Below, piece after piece: positions 41,942-52,623 of a stretch of 64,000 nucleotides of DNA. Within the stretch, counting starts at the first letter, position 1. Each line of letters starts with the position of its first letter. Position numbers and translations under genes: made by a program. The notes below the pieces were generated by a model. The model had not been told where the DNA came from and did not search any database. It saw only the letters and a program-made list of their open reading frames with translations. Origin of the DNA: Methylocystis sp. IM3 (GTDB taxonomy: Bacteria; Pseudomonadota; Alphaproteobacteria; Rhizobiales; Beijerinckiaceae); NCBI RefSeq assembly GCF_038070105.1, contig NZ_JBBPBZ010000002.1, positions 1,046,501-1,110,500 of the forward strand, given 5' to 3'.

Positions 41942-42088
41942 GGCATTGCCTCCTTCCGGCCCGCATGAGATTTGGCCGCTTTCCCCTCATGCGCCATGCG
42001 CTGCGGGAGGCCAAGCGCCTGCATGCTCATTTCGGGCGCCCGTGGATGCGGCTTGACCTTCCGCGTCCGGCTCCCTATCCCTCGTGAC

Positions 42089-42479
<391 letters not shown>

Positions 42480-42736
42480 CTCGCTTTTTTGTCCGGGACA
42501 GGACGCGCGCGGCGCGCCTGCGTAAACGCTCCCTTAAGACTAACAAAGCTTAATGGCTTCTGGCGCCTTTGTGCAGGCGCTGCGGCGCGCCGCCGCTTAG
42601 AGCCCATTTTGAACAGACGATGGCCCGCCAGACAATTTTGCCGCGACGCTCCCCCACCGCGACACGGGCCGGCGAAGGCCTTGCGGCGGCGCGGCGCGTC
42701 GGGCGGGCCGCAAGAACAAATGCGAGGATGAGCGCG

Positions 42737-43777
42737 ATGGGCGGCGACAGAGGCGCGGACCTCGACCCCGCGGCGGGCGGATCCGTCCGGCATGTGCCGG
42801 TGTTGCTCGAGGAGGCGGTCGCGGCGCTGCGCCCGCGCGACGGCGGCCGCTACCTCGACGCGACCTTCGGCGCGGGCGGCTATACGCGCGCCCTTCTCGC
42901 CGCCGCCGATACGAAAGTGCTGGCCCTCGATCGCGACCCGACGGCGATTGCCGCCGGCGCCGATCTGGTGGCGGAGGCGGCTGGCCGCCTGACCCTCGTC
43001 GAGGCGCGTTTCTCGGAGCTCGAAACGGTCGCGACGTCGCAGGGCTTCGCGCCGCTCGACGGCGCCGTCTTCGACATCGGCGTCTCCTCGATGCAGTTCG
43101 ACGAGGCCGAGCGCGGCTTTTCTTTTCGCGGCGACGGCCCGCTCGACATGCGCATGGAGGGCAAAGGCGTCAGCGCCGCCGAGATCGTGAACGAGGCGGA
43201 TGAAGAGACGCTCGCCGATATTCTCTATTTCTACGGCGAGGAGCGCGCCGCCCGCCGCATCGCGCGCGCCATCGCCCACGACCGCAAGCTTGCGCCTTTT
43301 CTCTCGACGAAGCCGCTCGCCGAGATGATCGCCCGCGTCGCGCCCGGCCGGCCCGGCGACATCCACCCCGCGACGAAAAGCTTTCAGGCTTTGCGCATCG
43401 CGGTCAACGACGAGCTCGGCCAATTGCTCGACGGTCTCGCGGCCGCCGAGCGCGTGCTGGCGGAAGGCGGGCGCCTCGCCGTCGTCACCTTTCATTCGCT
43501 CGAAGACCGGATCGTGAAGCAGTTTCTCTCGGAGCGGTGCGGGCGGGGCGAGACGGGGTCGCGCCGTCTTCCCGGCGAGCGCGCGCCGCCGCCGCCGAGC
43601 TTCGTCTGCGAGGGGCGGCAACCCGTCGCGCCGACGCAGGAGGAGACGGCGGCCAATCCGCGCGCCCGTTCCGCCAAGCTGCGCCATGGGACGCGCACCG
43701 CTGCGCCGCCCTTTCCTTTGACCGACAAACTCGTGCGGCTCGTCCGGCTTCCGGCGCGCGACAAGGGAAAAGCCTAA
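42737..43777 (+). CDS. rsmH: 16S rRNA m4C1402 methyltransferase RsmH (MraW)
   Basis: 346 residues. [14 protein letters not shown] near the start, the SAM-binding [40 protein letters not shown] and [14 protein letters not shown] are hallmarks. Start at ATG 42737 is preferred because GAGG is then 9 bases upstream; ATG 42728 would place the GAGG inside the start. First gene of the dcw cluster. mraZ, its usual upstream neighbour, is not present: rnpB lies there with about 255 gene-free bases between. Confidence 0.93.
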   Translation: MGGDRGADLDPAAGGSVRHVPVLLEEAVAALRPRDGGRYLDATFGAGGYTRALLAAADTKVLALDRDPTAIAAGADLVAEAAGRLTLVEARFSELETVATSQGFAPLDGAVFDIGVSSMQFDEAERGFSFRGDGPLDMRMEGKGVSAAEIVNEADEETLADILYFYGEERAARRIARAIAHDRKLAPFLSTKPLAEMIARVAPGRPGDIHPATKSFQALRIAVNDELGQLLDGLAAAERVLAEGGRLAVVTFHSLEDRIVKQFLSERCGRGETGSRRLPGERAPPPPSFVCEGRQPVAPTQEETAANPRARSAKLRHGTRTAAPPFPLTDKLVRLVRLPARDKGKA

Positions 43778-44257
43778 ATGATCCGGCTCCTCAACATCGT
43801 TGCGATCAGCGCGCTCGTCGGCTCGGCCGTCTACGCCTATACGATCAAATATCAGACGAGCTACCGGGCCGAGCAGATCGCCAAGACCAAGCTCGAAATC
43901 AAGGCCGAGCGCGACGCCATCGCCGTATTGCGGGCGGATTGGGCCTATATGACGCGGCCCGAACGATTGCAGCCGCTCGCGGATCAATATCTGCCCGACA
44001 TGAAGCCGCTTCAGGTGACGCAGCTCGTCCCGGCGCAGGCGTTGCCGCAAAAGACGCGCACGGACTCGATCGGGGCCAAGCTCAGCGAGATCGGCCTCAG
44101 CGTGTCGGCGACGCCACCCGCAATCCCGGCCGCGCCGACGACCACGCCGAAATCCGAACCGGCGAAGGCGAAAAGCGCGACGCCGAAAGTGACGAACGCC
44201 GCCCGGGCGCCGAACGCCGGCCCGTCCGCTTCGAGCCAGGAGCCGAAAAAGCCATGA
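43778..44257 (+). CDS. ftsL: Cell division protein FtsL
   Basis: 159 residues: one N-terminal transmembrane helix (about 3-21), a periplasmic coiled coil (YRAEQIAKTKLEIKAERDAI, ending PERLQPLADQYL), and a disordered alanine/proline tail. FtsL joins FtsQ and the FtsB-type protein to activate FtsW-FtsI. It starts on the base after the rsmH stop and overlaps ftsI. Confidence 0.85.
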   Translation: MIRLLNIVAISALVGSAVYAYTIKYQTSYRAEQIAKTKLEIKAERDAIAVLRADWAYMTRPERLQPLADQYLPDMKPLQVTQLVPAQALPQKTRTDSIGAKLSEIGLSVSATPPAIPAAPTTTPKSEPAKAKSATPKVTNAARAPNAGPSASSQEPKKP

Positions 44258-46071
44258 CCGAGCCCTCGCGCAAGCCAGAGAACACGCCAGAGACGACGGT
44301 GGAGCCCGAAATGGCGTTCGCCGCCGAGGCGCAGAAGCCGTCACGCTGGCGGGCCATGGTTCGCAGCGTCTTTTCGACGAGCCTCGACAAGAGCGGACCG
44401 CGCATGCGGCTCGCGGCGTTGGGCTTTCTGGCGCTTTACGGCGTCATCGGCGCCAAGCTCGTCTATCTCGGCTTCAGGCCCGAGCCGGCCACGACCCGCC
44501 GCGCCGCCGCCGAGGCCGTCGCGGCCTCGCGTCCCGATATTCTCGACCGCAACGGCGAAGTGCTGGCGAGCGACGTGAAAGTCATGTCGGTCTTCGCCGA
44601 GCCGCGCCGGCTCATCGACAAGGACGAAGCGACGGAGCTGCTCACCGCCGTCCTGCCGGATGTCGACTCCAAGGAGCTGCGCGACCGGCTGGGTTCGAAG
44701 AAGGGCTTCGTCTGGGTGAAGCGCGAAGTCTCGCCGCATCAGCGCGACGAGGTGTTTCATCTGGGCCTTCCGGGCGTCGGCCTCATCGCGGAAAACAAAC
44801 GCGTTTATCCCAATGGTCCGATTGGCGCCCATGTGCTCGGCTTCGCCAATGTCGACAACCAGGGCATCGCCGGCATCGAGAAATACATCGACGGGCAGGG
44901 CCTCGCCGATCTGCACAATCTCGGGTTCGGCGGGACGCCGGACGAGCTTCAGCCGGTTACGCTCTCGCTCGACATTCGGGCGACCCATGCGCTGCGCGAC
45001 GAGCTCGTGAGAGGCGTCGAGCATTTCAAGGCCAAGGCCGGCGCCGCTGCGATCATGGACGTCAATACAGGCGAGCTGATCGCGCTCGCCTCCTATCCCG
45101 ACTACGACCCCAACAAGCCGACCGAGGCGCTCGATCCGATCCACATCAACCGCATGAATGTCGGCGTCTATGAGATGGGCTCGACCTTCAAGGCGCTCAC
45201 GATCGCCATGGCGCTCGACTCGGGCAAGGTCAATCTGAACTCCCGCCTCGACGCACGCGGCGCGCTCTCCTTCGGGCGCTTCAAGATTCACGATTATCAC
45301 GCTCAGAACCGCGCGCTGACCGTGCCGGAGGTTTTCACTTACTCATCGAACGTCGGCACCGCGCGCATGGCGATGGGGCAGGGCGTCGAGAAGCACAAGG
45401 CCTTTCTGCGCAAGATGGGCCAGCTCACGCGCATGCGCACCGAGTTGCCCGAAAGCGCCGAGCCGATCGTGCCCAGGAACTGGGGCGAGCTCAATACGAT
45501 GACCATCGCCTTCGGCCACGGCCTGGCGGTGGCGCCGCTGCAGGCGATGATGGCGGTCGGCGCGCTGATGAACGGCGGCTATCTCATGACGCCCACATTT
45601 TTGAAGCGCACGCCGGAAGAGGCGATGAAGAACGCCGTGCAGGTGATCAAGCCTGAGACGAGCGAAGCCATGCGCTATCTCATGCGGCTCAACGCCGAGA
45701 TCGGCACGGCGAAGAAAGTCGACATCAACGGCTATTACGTGGGCGGCAAGACCGGCACGGCCGAAAAGGTGATCGGCGGCCATTACTCCAAAACCCGCCT
45801 GTTCACGACCTTCATGGCCGTCTCGCCCGCCGACAAGCCGAAATATCTCTTCCTCACCATCATGGACGAGCCGCAGGGCCTGCCCGAAACCGGCGGCTAT
45901 GCGACGGCCGCCTATAATTCGGGCCACGTCACGGGGCAGATCATCGAGCGCGTCGGGCCGATCCTCGGCCTCGCCCCGCGCTTCGAGCCGCCGCATCTGC
46001 CCTTCCCGCTGCTCGCCAAACTCGGCTATGGCATGGCCAATGTTCCCGCGACCGGAGGCCATGGCCACTGA
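44254..46071 (+). CDS. ftsI: Peptidoglycan transpeptidase FtsI (PBP3)
   Basis: Septal transpeptidase, 605 residues. Cytoplasmic N-tail of about 50, one transmembrane helix (LAALGFLALYGVIGAKLVYL), a PBP dimerisation domain starting RPDILDRNGEVLASD, and a catalytic domain with STFK (serine nucleophile, near residue 310), SSN in FTYSSNVGTARM, and KTGTAEKV. ATG 44254 overlaps the ftsL stop; the frame is open much further upstream but that is rsmH shadow. Works with FtsW. Confidence 0.95.
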   Translation: MTEPSRKPENTPETTVEPEMAFAAEAQKPSRWRAMVRSVFSTSLDKSGPRMRLAALGFLALYGVIGAKLVYLGFRPEPATTRRAAAEAVAASRPDILDRNGEVLASDVKVMSVFAEPRRLIDKDEATELLTAVLPDVDSKELRDRLGSKKGFVWVKREVSPHQRDEVFHLGLPGVGLIAENKRVYPNGPIGAHVLGFANVDNQGIAGIEKYIDGQGLADLHNLGFGGTPDELQPVTLSLDIRATHALRDELVRGVEHFKAKAGAAAIMDVNTGELIALASYPDYDPNKPTEALDPIHINRMNVGVYEMGSTFKALTIAMALDSGKVNLNSRLDARGALSFGRFKIHDYHAQNRALTVPEVFTYSSNVGTARMAMGQGVEKHKAFLRKMGQLTRMRTELPESAEPIVPRNWGELNTMTIAFGHGLAVAPLQAMMAVGALMNGGYLMTPTFLKRTPEEAMKNAVQVIKPETSEAMRYLMRLNAEIGTAKKVDINGYYVGGKTGTAEKVIGGHYSKTRLFTTFMAVSPADKPKYLFLTIMDEPQGLPETGGYATAAYNSGHVTGQIIERVGPILGLAPRFEPPHLPFPLLAKLGYGMANVPATGGHGH

Positions 46072-47525
46072 TGCGTCTCGACAAGCTGCTCGCCATGGAC
46101 GACCTCGACCCCGCCCTTGCGGGGCTGGAGATCGACGGCCTCACGGCGGATAGCCGCGCGGCCGGCGAGAGCTTCGCCTTTTTCGCTATCCCAGGCCACG
46201 CGGGGGATGGCCTTTCCTTTGTGAACGATGCGAAGGCGCGCGGCGCCGTGGTCGTGATCGCTGAGCGCGCGGCCGAATGTCCGCTGCCCCTCGTCGTCGT
46301 CCAGGATGTGCGCGCAGCGCTCGCCCATGCGGCGGCGCGCTTCTATCCGCGACAGCCGCAAACGATCGTCGCCGTCACCGGCACGAGTGGCAAGACATCC
46401 GTCGTCGCCTTCCTGCGCCAGATCTGGGCGGCGCTCGGCCACGAGGCCGCGTCTCTCGGCACGGTGGGCGTTGTGGATTCTTCCGGCGCGCATTATGGCG
46501 CGCTGACGACGCCGGGGCCGGTGGAGCTACACAAGATCCTCGATGACCTTGCGGAACGCGGCGTCACCCATCTCGCCATGGAGGCGTCGTCGCTTGGCAT
46601 CGATCAGCGCCGTCTCGACGGCGTGCGGCTGAAAGCCGCGGCCTTCACCAATTTCTCGCGCGACCATCTCGACCACCACCGCGACATGGAAGACTATTTC
46701 GCGGCGAAGATGCGTCTCTTCGACACGCTGTTGCAGCCGGGCCAGACCGCGGTGATCGACGCCGACGCCGATATTGTGGCGCGGGTGTCGCCGCTTTGCT
46801 CGGCGCGCGGTCTCGATGTTTTCAGCGCCGGCAAGAACGGCGACGCTATCAGGTTGAAGGGGGCTTCGCCGAGCGCCCTTGCGACGCGCCTGACGCTCGA
46901 ACATGCTGGCGAGACCTATCATGTCGAGCTTCCGCTTGCCGGCGCCTTCCAGACCTCCAATGCGCTCGTCGCCGCCGGCCTCGCCATCGCGGCGGGCGAC
47001 GCGCCGGCTCGCGTTTTCGCCGCGCTCGCTGATCTGAAAGGCGCGCCCGGCCGTCTGGAGCTCGTCGGCGCGCGTGATGGCGCGCCGGTCTTCGTCGATT
47101 ACGCCCACAAACCCGATGCGCTGGAGAAGGTTCTCGCGACGGTGCGTCCCCTGGCCCCGGGGCGGCTCATCGTCGTCTTCGGCTGCGGCGGCGACCGCGA
47201 CAGGGGCAAGCGACCACTCATGGGCGAAATCGCCGCGCGCGCCGCAGATGTCGCCATCGTCACCGACGACAATCCGCGCAGCGAGGAGTCCGCCGCGATC
47301 CGGGCGGAAATCATCGCCGGGACGCGGGGCGCGGGGAACGCGAAGGTCATCGAGATCGCCGACCGTGGCGAGGCCATCGCCCGAGCCGTGGCGGACCTTC
47401 GCGCGGGCGACGCGCTCGTCGTGGCCGGCAAGGGCCACGAGACTGGCCAGATTGTCGGCAATCGCATATTGCCCTTTTCCGATCACGAGGCAGTCGTCAA
47501 GGCGCTGCAGGAGCATGGTTCATGA
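46071..47525 (+). CDS. murE: UDP-MurNAc-tripeptide ligase MurE
   Basis: Adds the third amino acid to the peptidoglycan stem. 484 residues with the ATP loop TGTSGKTSVVAFLR (about 103-116) and the DDNPRSEE motif (about 401), whose DNPR predicts meso-diaminopimelate as substrate. Its start overlaps the ftsI stop by one base (TGATG). Confidence 0.95.
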   Translation: MRLDKLLAMDDLDPALAGLEIDGLTADSRAAGESFAFFAIPGHAGDGLSFVNDAKARGAVVVIAERAAECPLPLVVVQDVRAALAHAAARFYPRQPQTIVAVTGTSGKTSVVAFLRQIWAALGHEAASLGTVGVVDSSGAHYGALTTPGPVELHKILDDLAERGVTHLAMEASSLGIDQRRLDGVRLKAAAFTNFSRDHLDHHRDMEDYFAAKMRLFDTLLQPGQTAVIDADADIVARVSPLCSARGLDVFSAGKNGDAIRLKGASPSALATRLTLEHAGETYHVELPLAGAFQTSNALVAAGLAIAAGDAPARVFAALADLKGAPGRLELVGARDGAPVFVDYAHKPDALEKVLATVRPLAPGRLIVVFGCGGDRDRGKRPLMGEIAARAADVAIVTDDNPRSEESAAIRAEIIAGTRGAGNAKVIEIADRGEAIARAVADLRAGDALVVAGKGHETGQIVGNRILPFSDHEAVVKALQEHGS

Positions 47526-48940
47526 GGCAGGAACCCCTTTGGTCGGGGCTGGCGCTGGTCGGCGCCCTACAGGCGCGGGTCAGCGGCGCGTTGGCGCGCG
47601 AGGCGACGGGCGTCTCGATCGATACGCGCACGCTGCAACCCGGCGATCTCTTCTTCGCCATCCGTGGCGAGGCCCGCGACGGCCATGAGTTCGTGCGCGC
47701 GGCTTTCGAAAAGGGCGCCGCCGCCGCGGTCATCGACGAGGAGCATGCGCTCGATCTCGCCGGCGCCGGACCGCTTTTCGTCGTCAAGAACGTGCAGCGT
47801 TCGCTCGAACTTCTGGGCATGCGCGCGCGCGACCGCTCCGCGGCCTTCATCGCCGCCGTCACCGGCTCGGTCGGCAAGACCTCGACGAAGGATATGACGC
47901 GGCTGATGCTGTCGGGCTTCGGCGACACCCACGCCTCGGTCGCCTCCTACAATAATCAATGGGGCGTGCCGCTCACGCTGTCGCGCATGCCGGCCTCGAC
48001 GCGCTACGGCGTCTTCGAGCTCGGCATGAACCATGCGGGGGAGATCGCCGGCCTTGTGGCGCAGGTGCGCCCGCATGTGGCGGTCATCACGCGCGTCGCG
48101 CCGGTCCATCTCGAATTCTTCGACTCCATCGAGGGGATCGCCGACGCCAAGGCGGAAATCTTCACGGGTCTCGAAGGCGGCGTCGCCGTCATCAATCGCG
48201 ACGACGATCATTACGCCCGTCTTGCGGAAGCCGCCTCGCCCTATGCGGGGCATATCTTCGACTTCGGCGAGTCGGAGAGCGCACAGGCGCGGCTGCTTGC
48301 TTGCAGGAGCGTCGGCGACGGGCAGGAAGTCTCCGCCGATATTCTCGGGCGTCGCCTCGTCTATCGCATCGGCGCGCCCGGCAAGCATATCGCGATGAAT
48401 TCGCTCGCCGCGCTGCTGATCGCCGTCGCCTTCGACATCGACGTGGAGAAGGCCGCGGCGACTCTCGCCGATTTCGCGCCGACGCCGGGGCGCGGCCGGC
48501 GCGAGACGCTCGATACGGGCGAGGGCGTCTTCACCCTCATCGACGAGAGCTACAACGCCAATCCGACCTCGATGCGCGCGGCGTTCGATTTGCTGGGCGC
48601 CACGGCGCCGGGCGCCCGCGGCCGCCGCATCGCCATCCTCGGCGACATGCTGGAGCTCGGTCCGCAGGCGGGCGAGCTTCACGCCGGCCTCGCCGAGGAT
48701 CTCGAACGGGCGCGGGTCGATCTTCTGTTCACGTCGGGCCCGCTGATGTCGCGGCTGTATTACGCCGCGCCCGAGGCCATGCGCGGCGCCCACCGCGCCA
48801 CGCCGCTCGAACTGGAAGAGGCCGTGCTCGCCGCAATTCGGCCGGGCGACGTGGTCATGGTCAAGGGCTCGAACGGGTCGCGCATCTCACGCATCGTCGC
48901 CGCCACGAGAGAAAAATTCGCGCCCGAAAAGGCCAGCTGA
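47522..48940 (+). CDS. murF: UDP-MurNAc-pentapeptide synthetase MurF
   Basis: Adds D-Ala-D-Ala to the tripeptide. 472 residues: ATP loop TGSVGKTSTKDMTR (about 115), FELGMNHAGEIAGL (about 164) and DESYNANPTSMRAAFDLL (about 340), all family signatures. Overlaps murE by ATGA and precedes mraY by 12 bases. Confidence 0.95.
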   Translation: MRQEPLWSGLALVGALQARVSGALAREATGVSIDTRTLQPGDLFFAIRGEARDGHEFVRAAFEKGAAAAVIDEEHALDLAGAGPLFVVKNVQRSLELLGMRARDRSAAFIAAVTGSVGKTSTKDMTRLMLSGFGDTHASVASYNNQWGVPLTLSRMPASTRYGVFELGMNHAGEIAGLVAQVRPHVAVITRVAPVHLEFFDSIEGIADAKAEIFTGLEGGVAVINRDDDHYARLAEAASPYAGHIFDFGESESAQARLLACRSVGDGQEVSADILGRRLVYRIGAPGKHIAMNSLAALLIAVAFDIDVEKAAATLADFAPTPGRGRRETLDTGEGVFTLIDESYNANPTSMRAAFDLLGATAPGARGRRIAILGDMLELGPQAGELHAGLAEDLERARVDLLFTSGPLMSRLYYAAPEAMRGAHRATPLELEEAVLAAIRPGDVVMVKGSNGSRISRIVAATREKFAPEKAS

Positions 48941-48952
48941 GGAAGCCGATAG

Positions 48953-50035
48953 ATGCTCACGCTGCTTGCGGAACTGTCTTCCTATTTCAGTCCGCTCAAC
49001 ATTTTCCGCTACATCACCTTCCGCGCCGCGATGGCGGCGGCGACAGCGCTGTTCTGCGTCTTCTTCTTCGCGCCCGAAACCATCGCGGCGCTGCGCGTCC
49101 GTCAGGGCAAGGGACAGCCAATTCGCACGGATGGGCCGCAATCGCATCTCCTGACCAAGAAGGGCACGCCGACCATGGGCGGGCTCATGATCCTCTCGGG
49201 CCTCGTCGTCGCGACGCTGCTGTGGGCGAAGCTCAGCAACGCCTATGTGTGGATCGTCCTTTTCGTCACCGTGTCGTTCGGCGCGATCGGATTTTATGAC
49301 GACTATCTGAAAGTCACGAAACAGTCCCACGCCGGATTCTCCGGCAGGGCTCGCCTGGCGCTCGAATTCGTCATCGCCGCCATCGCCTGCTACTTTCTCA
49401 CCAAGGTCGGCGGCGAGAACATGTCGAAGCTCGCCATCCCGATGGTCAAGGGCTACGTCGGCTCTCTGGGCGTGTTCTTCCTCGTCTTCGGCGCCTTCGT
49501 CATCGTCTCGGCCGGCAATTGCGTCAATCTCACCGACGGCCTCGACGGCCTCGCCATCGTGCCCTCGATGATTGCGGTGGGGACTTTCGCGATCTTCGCC
49601 TATCTCGTCGGCAATTCGATCTTCTCCAACTATCTCGGCGTCAACTACGTCGCCGGCGTCGGCGAGCTGACGATCGTCTGCTCCGCCTTCATCGGAGCGG
49701 GGCTCGGCTTTCTCTGGTACAACGCGCCCCCGGCGCAGATCTTCATGGGCGACACCGGCTCCCTCGCGCTCGGCGGGCTGCTCGGCACGGTGGCCGTGGC
49801 GGTGAAGCAGGAATTCGTGCTCGCCATCGTCGGCGGCCTCTTCGTGCTGGAAGGCGCCTCGGTCATCATCCAGGTCGCCTATTTCAAGACCACCGGCAAG
49901 CGCATCTTCCTGATGGCGCCCATCCACCATCACTTCGAGCAGAAGGGCTGGAAGGAGCCGCAGATCGTCATCCGCTTCTGGATCATCGCCTTCGTCCTGG
50001 CCCTGACGGGTCTCGCCACCCTGAAGCTGAGGTGA
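48953..50035 (+). CDS. mraY: Phospho-MurNAc-pentapeptide translocase MraY
   Basis: Makes lipid I on the membrane. 360 residues and about ten transmembrane helices. [15 protein letters not shown] (about 67), the catalytic [15 protein letters not shown] (about 114), and [13 protein letters not shown] (about 184) are present, as is [14 protein letters not shown] near the C-terminus. Full length. Confidence 0.96.
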   Translation: MLTLLAELSSYFSPLNIFRYITFRAAMAAATALFCVFFFAPETIAALRVRQGKGQPIRTDGPQSHLLTKKGTPTMGGLMILSGLVVATLLWAKLSNAYVWIVLFVTVSFGAIGFYDDYLKVTKQSHAGFSGRARLALEFVIAAIACYFLTKVGGENMSKLAIPMVKGYVGSLGVFFLVFGAFVIVSAGNCVNLTDGLDGLAIVPSMIAVGTFAIFAYLVGNSIFSNYLGVNYVAGVGELTIVCSAFIGAGLGFLWYNAPPAQIFMGDTGSLALGGLLGTVAVAVKQEFVLAIVGGLFVLEGASVIIQVAYFKTTGKRIFLMAPIHHHFEQKGWKEPQIVIRFWIIAFVLALTGLATLKLR

Positions 50036-50037
50036 GC

Positions 50038-51465
50038 ATGACGCCCGTCACGACCTTCAGGGGCAGGACTGTCGCGCTTTTCGGCCTCGGCGGCTCGGGC
50101 CTTTCCACCGCCAGGGCGCTGATTGCCGGCGGCGCCCATGTCTGCGCTTGGGACGATGGCGAAGCCGGACGGCTGAAGGCCGTCGCCCAGGGCGTGCCGC
50201 TCGAGGATCTGTCGCAGAGCGACTGGTCGCGTTTTGCCGCGCTGATCCTGACGCCCGGCGTGCCCCTGACGCATCCCGAGCCGCACTGGACCGTGTCGCT
50301 CGCCCGCGCGGCGGGAGTCGAGATCATCGGCGACGTGGAGCTGTTCTGCCGTGAGCGCAGGGCGCATACGGGCGGCTCTCCCTTCATCGCCATCACCGGC
50401 ACCAATGGCAAATCGACAACGACCGCGCTGATCGCGCATATCCTGCGCGAGGCGGGCCGGGACGTGCAGCTCGGCGGGAATATCGGCGTGCCGATCCTCG
50501 ATCTCGAGCCGCCGTCGGATGAGCGCATTCACGTCATCGAGTGCTCGTCCTTCCAGATCGATCTCACGCCCTCGCTCGATCCGACGATCGGGGTGCTGAT
50601 CAATCTGACGCCCGACCACATCGACCGGCACGGAACGATGGAGAATTACGCCGCCGTCAAGGAGCGGCTCGTGACGGGGGCCGAAGTGGCGCTCGTCGGC
50701 GTCGATGACGCCTTTACCCACGCCATTGGCGCGCGCCTCGCCGCCAATCGACGCGACGGCCAGCGCATCGTTCCGGTCTCCGGCGCGCGGGCGCTCGACT
50801 GGGGCTTCTATGTCGAGAAGGGCGAGGTCCATTTCCGCGAACAGGGACATCCGCCGGAGGAGGCGGAGCTTCTCGGTTCGCTTGCCGGCGCGCGGGCGCT
50901 GCGCGGCGCGCACAATGCGCAGAACGCCGCTTTCGCCGCCGCGGCGGCCTGGGAGTGCGGTCTCGAGGACGAAGAGATCGCCCGCGGCCTGCAAAGCTAT
51001 CCCGGCCTGCCGCACCGCATGGAGGAGGTCGGCCGCATCGAGCGGACGCTTTTCGTCAACGACTCGAAGGCGACCAATGCTGACGCCGCGGAGAAGGCGC
51101 TGGCGAGCTTTACCGATATCTACTGGATCATCGGCGGCAAGCCGAAGGAAGGCGGCATCGCGCCGCTGCGCGATCATTTCCCGAGAATCCGCAAGGCCTA
51201 TCTGATCGGCGCGGCGAGCGATGATTTCGCCCGCACGCTCGACGGCGCGCTGCCCTATGAGCGGTGCGAGACGCTGGACGTCGCCACGTTCCGCGCCGCC
51301 TGCGACGCGCTCGAGGGCGACGCCGCCGAGCCGATCGTGCTGCTGTCGCCGGCCTGCGCCTCATACGACCAGTTCAAGAATTTCGAGGTGCGCGGCGACG
51401 CGTTCCGCAGGCATGTGCAGGAACTGCCCGCCAAACTCTCTGCCCGCAGAGGAGGAAACCCATGA
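50038..51465 (+). CDS. murD: UDP-MurNAc-L-Ala:D-Glu ligase MurD
   Basis: Adds D-glutamate. 475 residues; Rossmann start VALFGLGGSGLSTARALI, ATP loop TGTNGKSTTTALIA (about 120), NLTPDHIDRHGTMENYAAVK (about 197), and the late VNDSKATNADAAEKAL. Starts two bases after mraY and overlaps ftsW by ATGA. Confidence 0.95.
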   Translation: MTPVTTFRGRTVALFGLGGSGLSTARALIAGGAHVCAWDDGEAGRLKAVAQGVPLEDLSQSDWSRFAALILTPGVPLTHPEPHWTVSLARAAGVEIIGDVELFCRERRAHTGGSPFIAITGTNGKSTTTALIAHILREAGRDVQLGGNIGVPILDLEPPSDERIHVIECSSFQIDLTPSLDPTIGVLINLTPDHIDRHGTMENYAAVKERLVTGAEVALVGVDDAFTHAIGARLAANRRDGQRIVPVSGARALDWGFYVEKGEVHFREQGHPPEEAELLGSLAGARALRGAHNAQNAAFAAAAAWECGLEDEEIARGLQSYPGLPHRMEEVGRIERTLFVNDSKATNADAAEKALASFTDIYWIIGGKPKEGGIAPLRDHFPRIRKAYLIGAASDDFARTLDGALPYERCETLDVATFRAACDALEGDAAEPIVLLSPACASYDQFKNFEVRGDAFRRHVQELPAKLSARRGGNP

Positions 51466-52622
51466 TTTCGCGCGCCGAGCGAACCGCATTTTCGGACTGG
51501 GCGTGGACGGTCGACCGCTGGCTTCTGGCCGGCATCGGCCTGCTCATCATCTCGGGTCTCGTGTTCGCGATGGCGGGCAGCCCGCCGGTCGCCGAGCGAC
51601 TGCATCTGCCGACCTTCCATTTCGTCAACCGGCAGGTGGCCTATCTCCTGCCGGCGCTTGCGGTGATGATCGGAACGTCCTTCCTCTCGCCCCGCCATGT
51701 ACGCCGCGCCGCGCTGGTCATCTTCATCATCTCCCTCGCGCTCGTCGTCGGCACGCTGTTCTTCGGGCAGGAGGTGAAGGGCGCCAAACGCTGGATCTTC
51801 GGCATTCAGCCGTCGGAATTCCTGAAGCCCGCCTTCGTGGTGGTCGTCGCCTGGGCCTTTTCGGAAGGCGCCCGGCGCAAGGACGTGCCGGGCAATGTGA
51901 TTGCGATACTCCTGTTCCCGCTGACGATCGGCCCGCTCATCCTTCAGCCCGATTTCGGCCAGACCATGCTGGTTTCGATCGTCTGGGGCGCCCTGTTCTT
52001 CATGGCCGGCCTTCATATCATCTGGGTCGTGGGGCTCGGCGGCGCGGCGCTGCTTTCGGCGCTGCTCGCCTATAAATTCGTGCCGCATGTCCATGCGCGC
52101 ATCGAGGCCTTTCTGGAGCCGCCGCCGCCCGTCGCGGGCGTGCCCGCGAATTTCCAGTCCGAGACCGCGCTCGAAAGCTTCATCGCCGGCTCGTGGTTCG
52201 GCAAGGGGCCGGGCGAGGGCACGGTGAAGCGCATCCTGCCGGACTCGCATACGGACTTCATCTTCGCCGTCATCGGCGAGGAGTTCGGCGTCATCGTCTG
52301 CATCTTGCTGGCGTCGGTCTTCGCCTTCATCGTGGTACGCGGGCTGTTTCTGGCGGCGCGCAACGAAGACCCCTTCTGCCGCTTCGCCACCGCCGGGCTG
52401 GTCATGCTGTTCGGCCTGCAAAGCTGCATCAATATGGCGGTGAATGTGCATCTGATGCCCGCGAAGGGCATGACGCTGCCCTTCGTTTCCTATGGCGGCT
52501 CCTCGCTCATTTCGCTGTCGCTCGGCATGGGTTTTCTGCTTGCCGTCACCCGTAAGCGCCCGCGCACCCGCGTCCTGACCGAGGTCGCCGCGAGCGGCGC
52601 GCCTGTTCCGGCGGCGGCGTGA
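51462..52622 (+). CDS. ftsW: Septal glycan polymerase FtsW
   Basis: SEDS glycosyltransferase partner of FtsI. 386 residues, ten transmembrane helices. GAKRWIFGIQPSEFLKPAFV (about 107-126), LQPDFGQTMLVSIVWGALFF (about 164-183, with the catalytic aspartate), and LPFVSYGGSSLISLSLGMGF near the end are conserved. A short C-terminal cytoplasmic tail ends PVPAAA. Confidence 0.95.
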   Translation: MISRAERTAFSDWAWTVDRWLLAGIGLLIISGLVFAMAGSPPVAERLHLPTFHFVNRQVAYLLPALAVMIGTSFLSPRHVRRAALVIFIISLALVVGTLFFGQEVKGAKRWIFGIQPSEFLKPAFVVVVAWAFSEGARRKDVPGNVIAILLFPLTIGPLILQPDFGQTMLVSIVWGALFFMAGLHIIWVVGLGGAALLSALLAYKFVPHVHARIEAFLEPPPPVAGVPANFQSETALESFIAGSWFGKGPGEGTVKRILPDSHTDFIFAVIGEEFGVIVCILLASVFAFIVVRGLFLAARNEDPFCRFATAGLVMLFGLQSCINMAVNVHLMPAKGMTLPFVSYGGSSLISLSLGMGFLLAVTRKRPRTRVLTEVAASGAPVPAAA

Positions 52623-52623
52623 C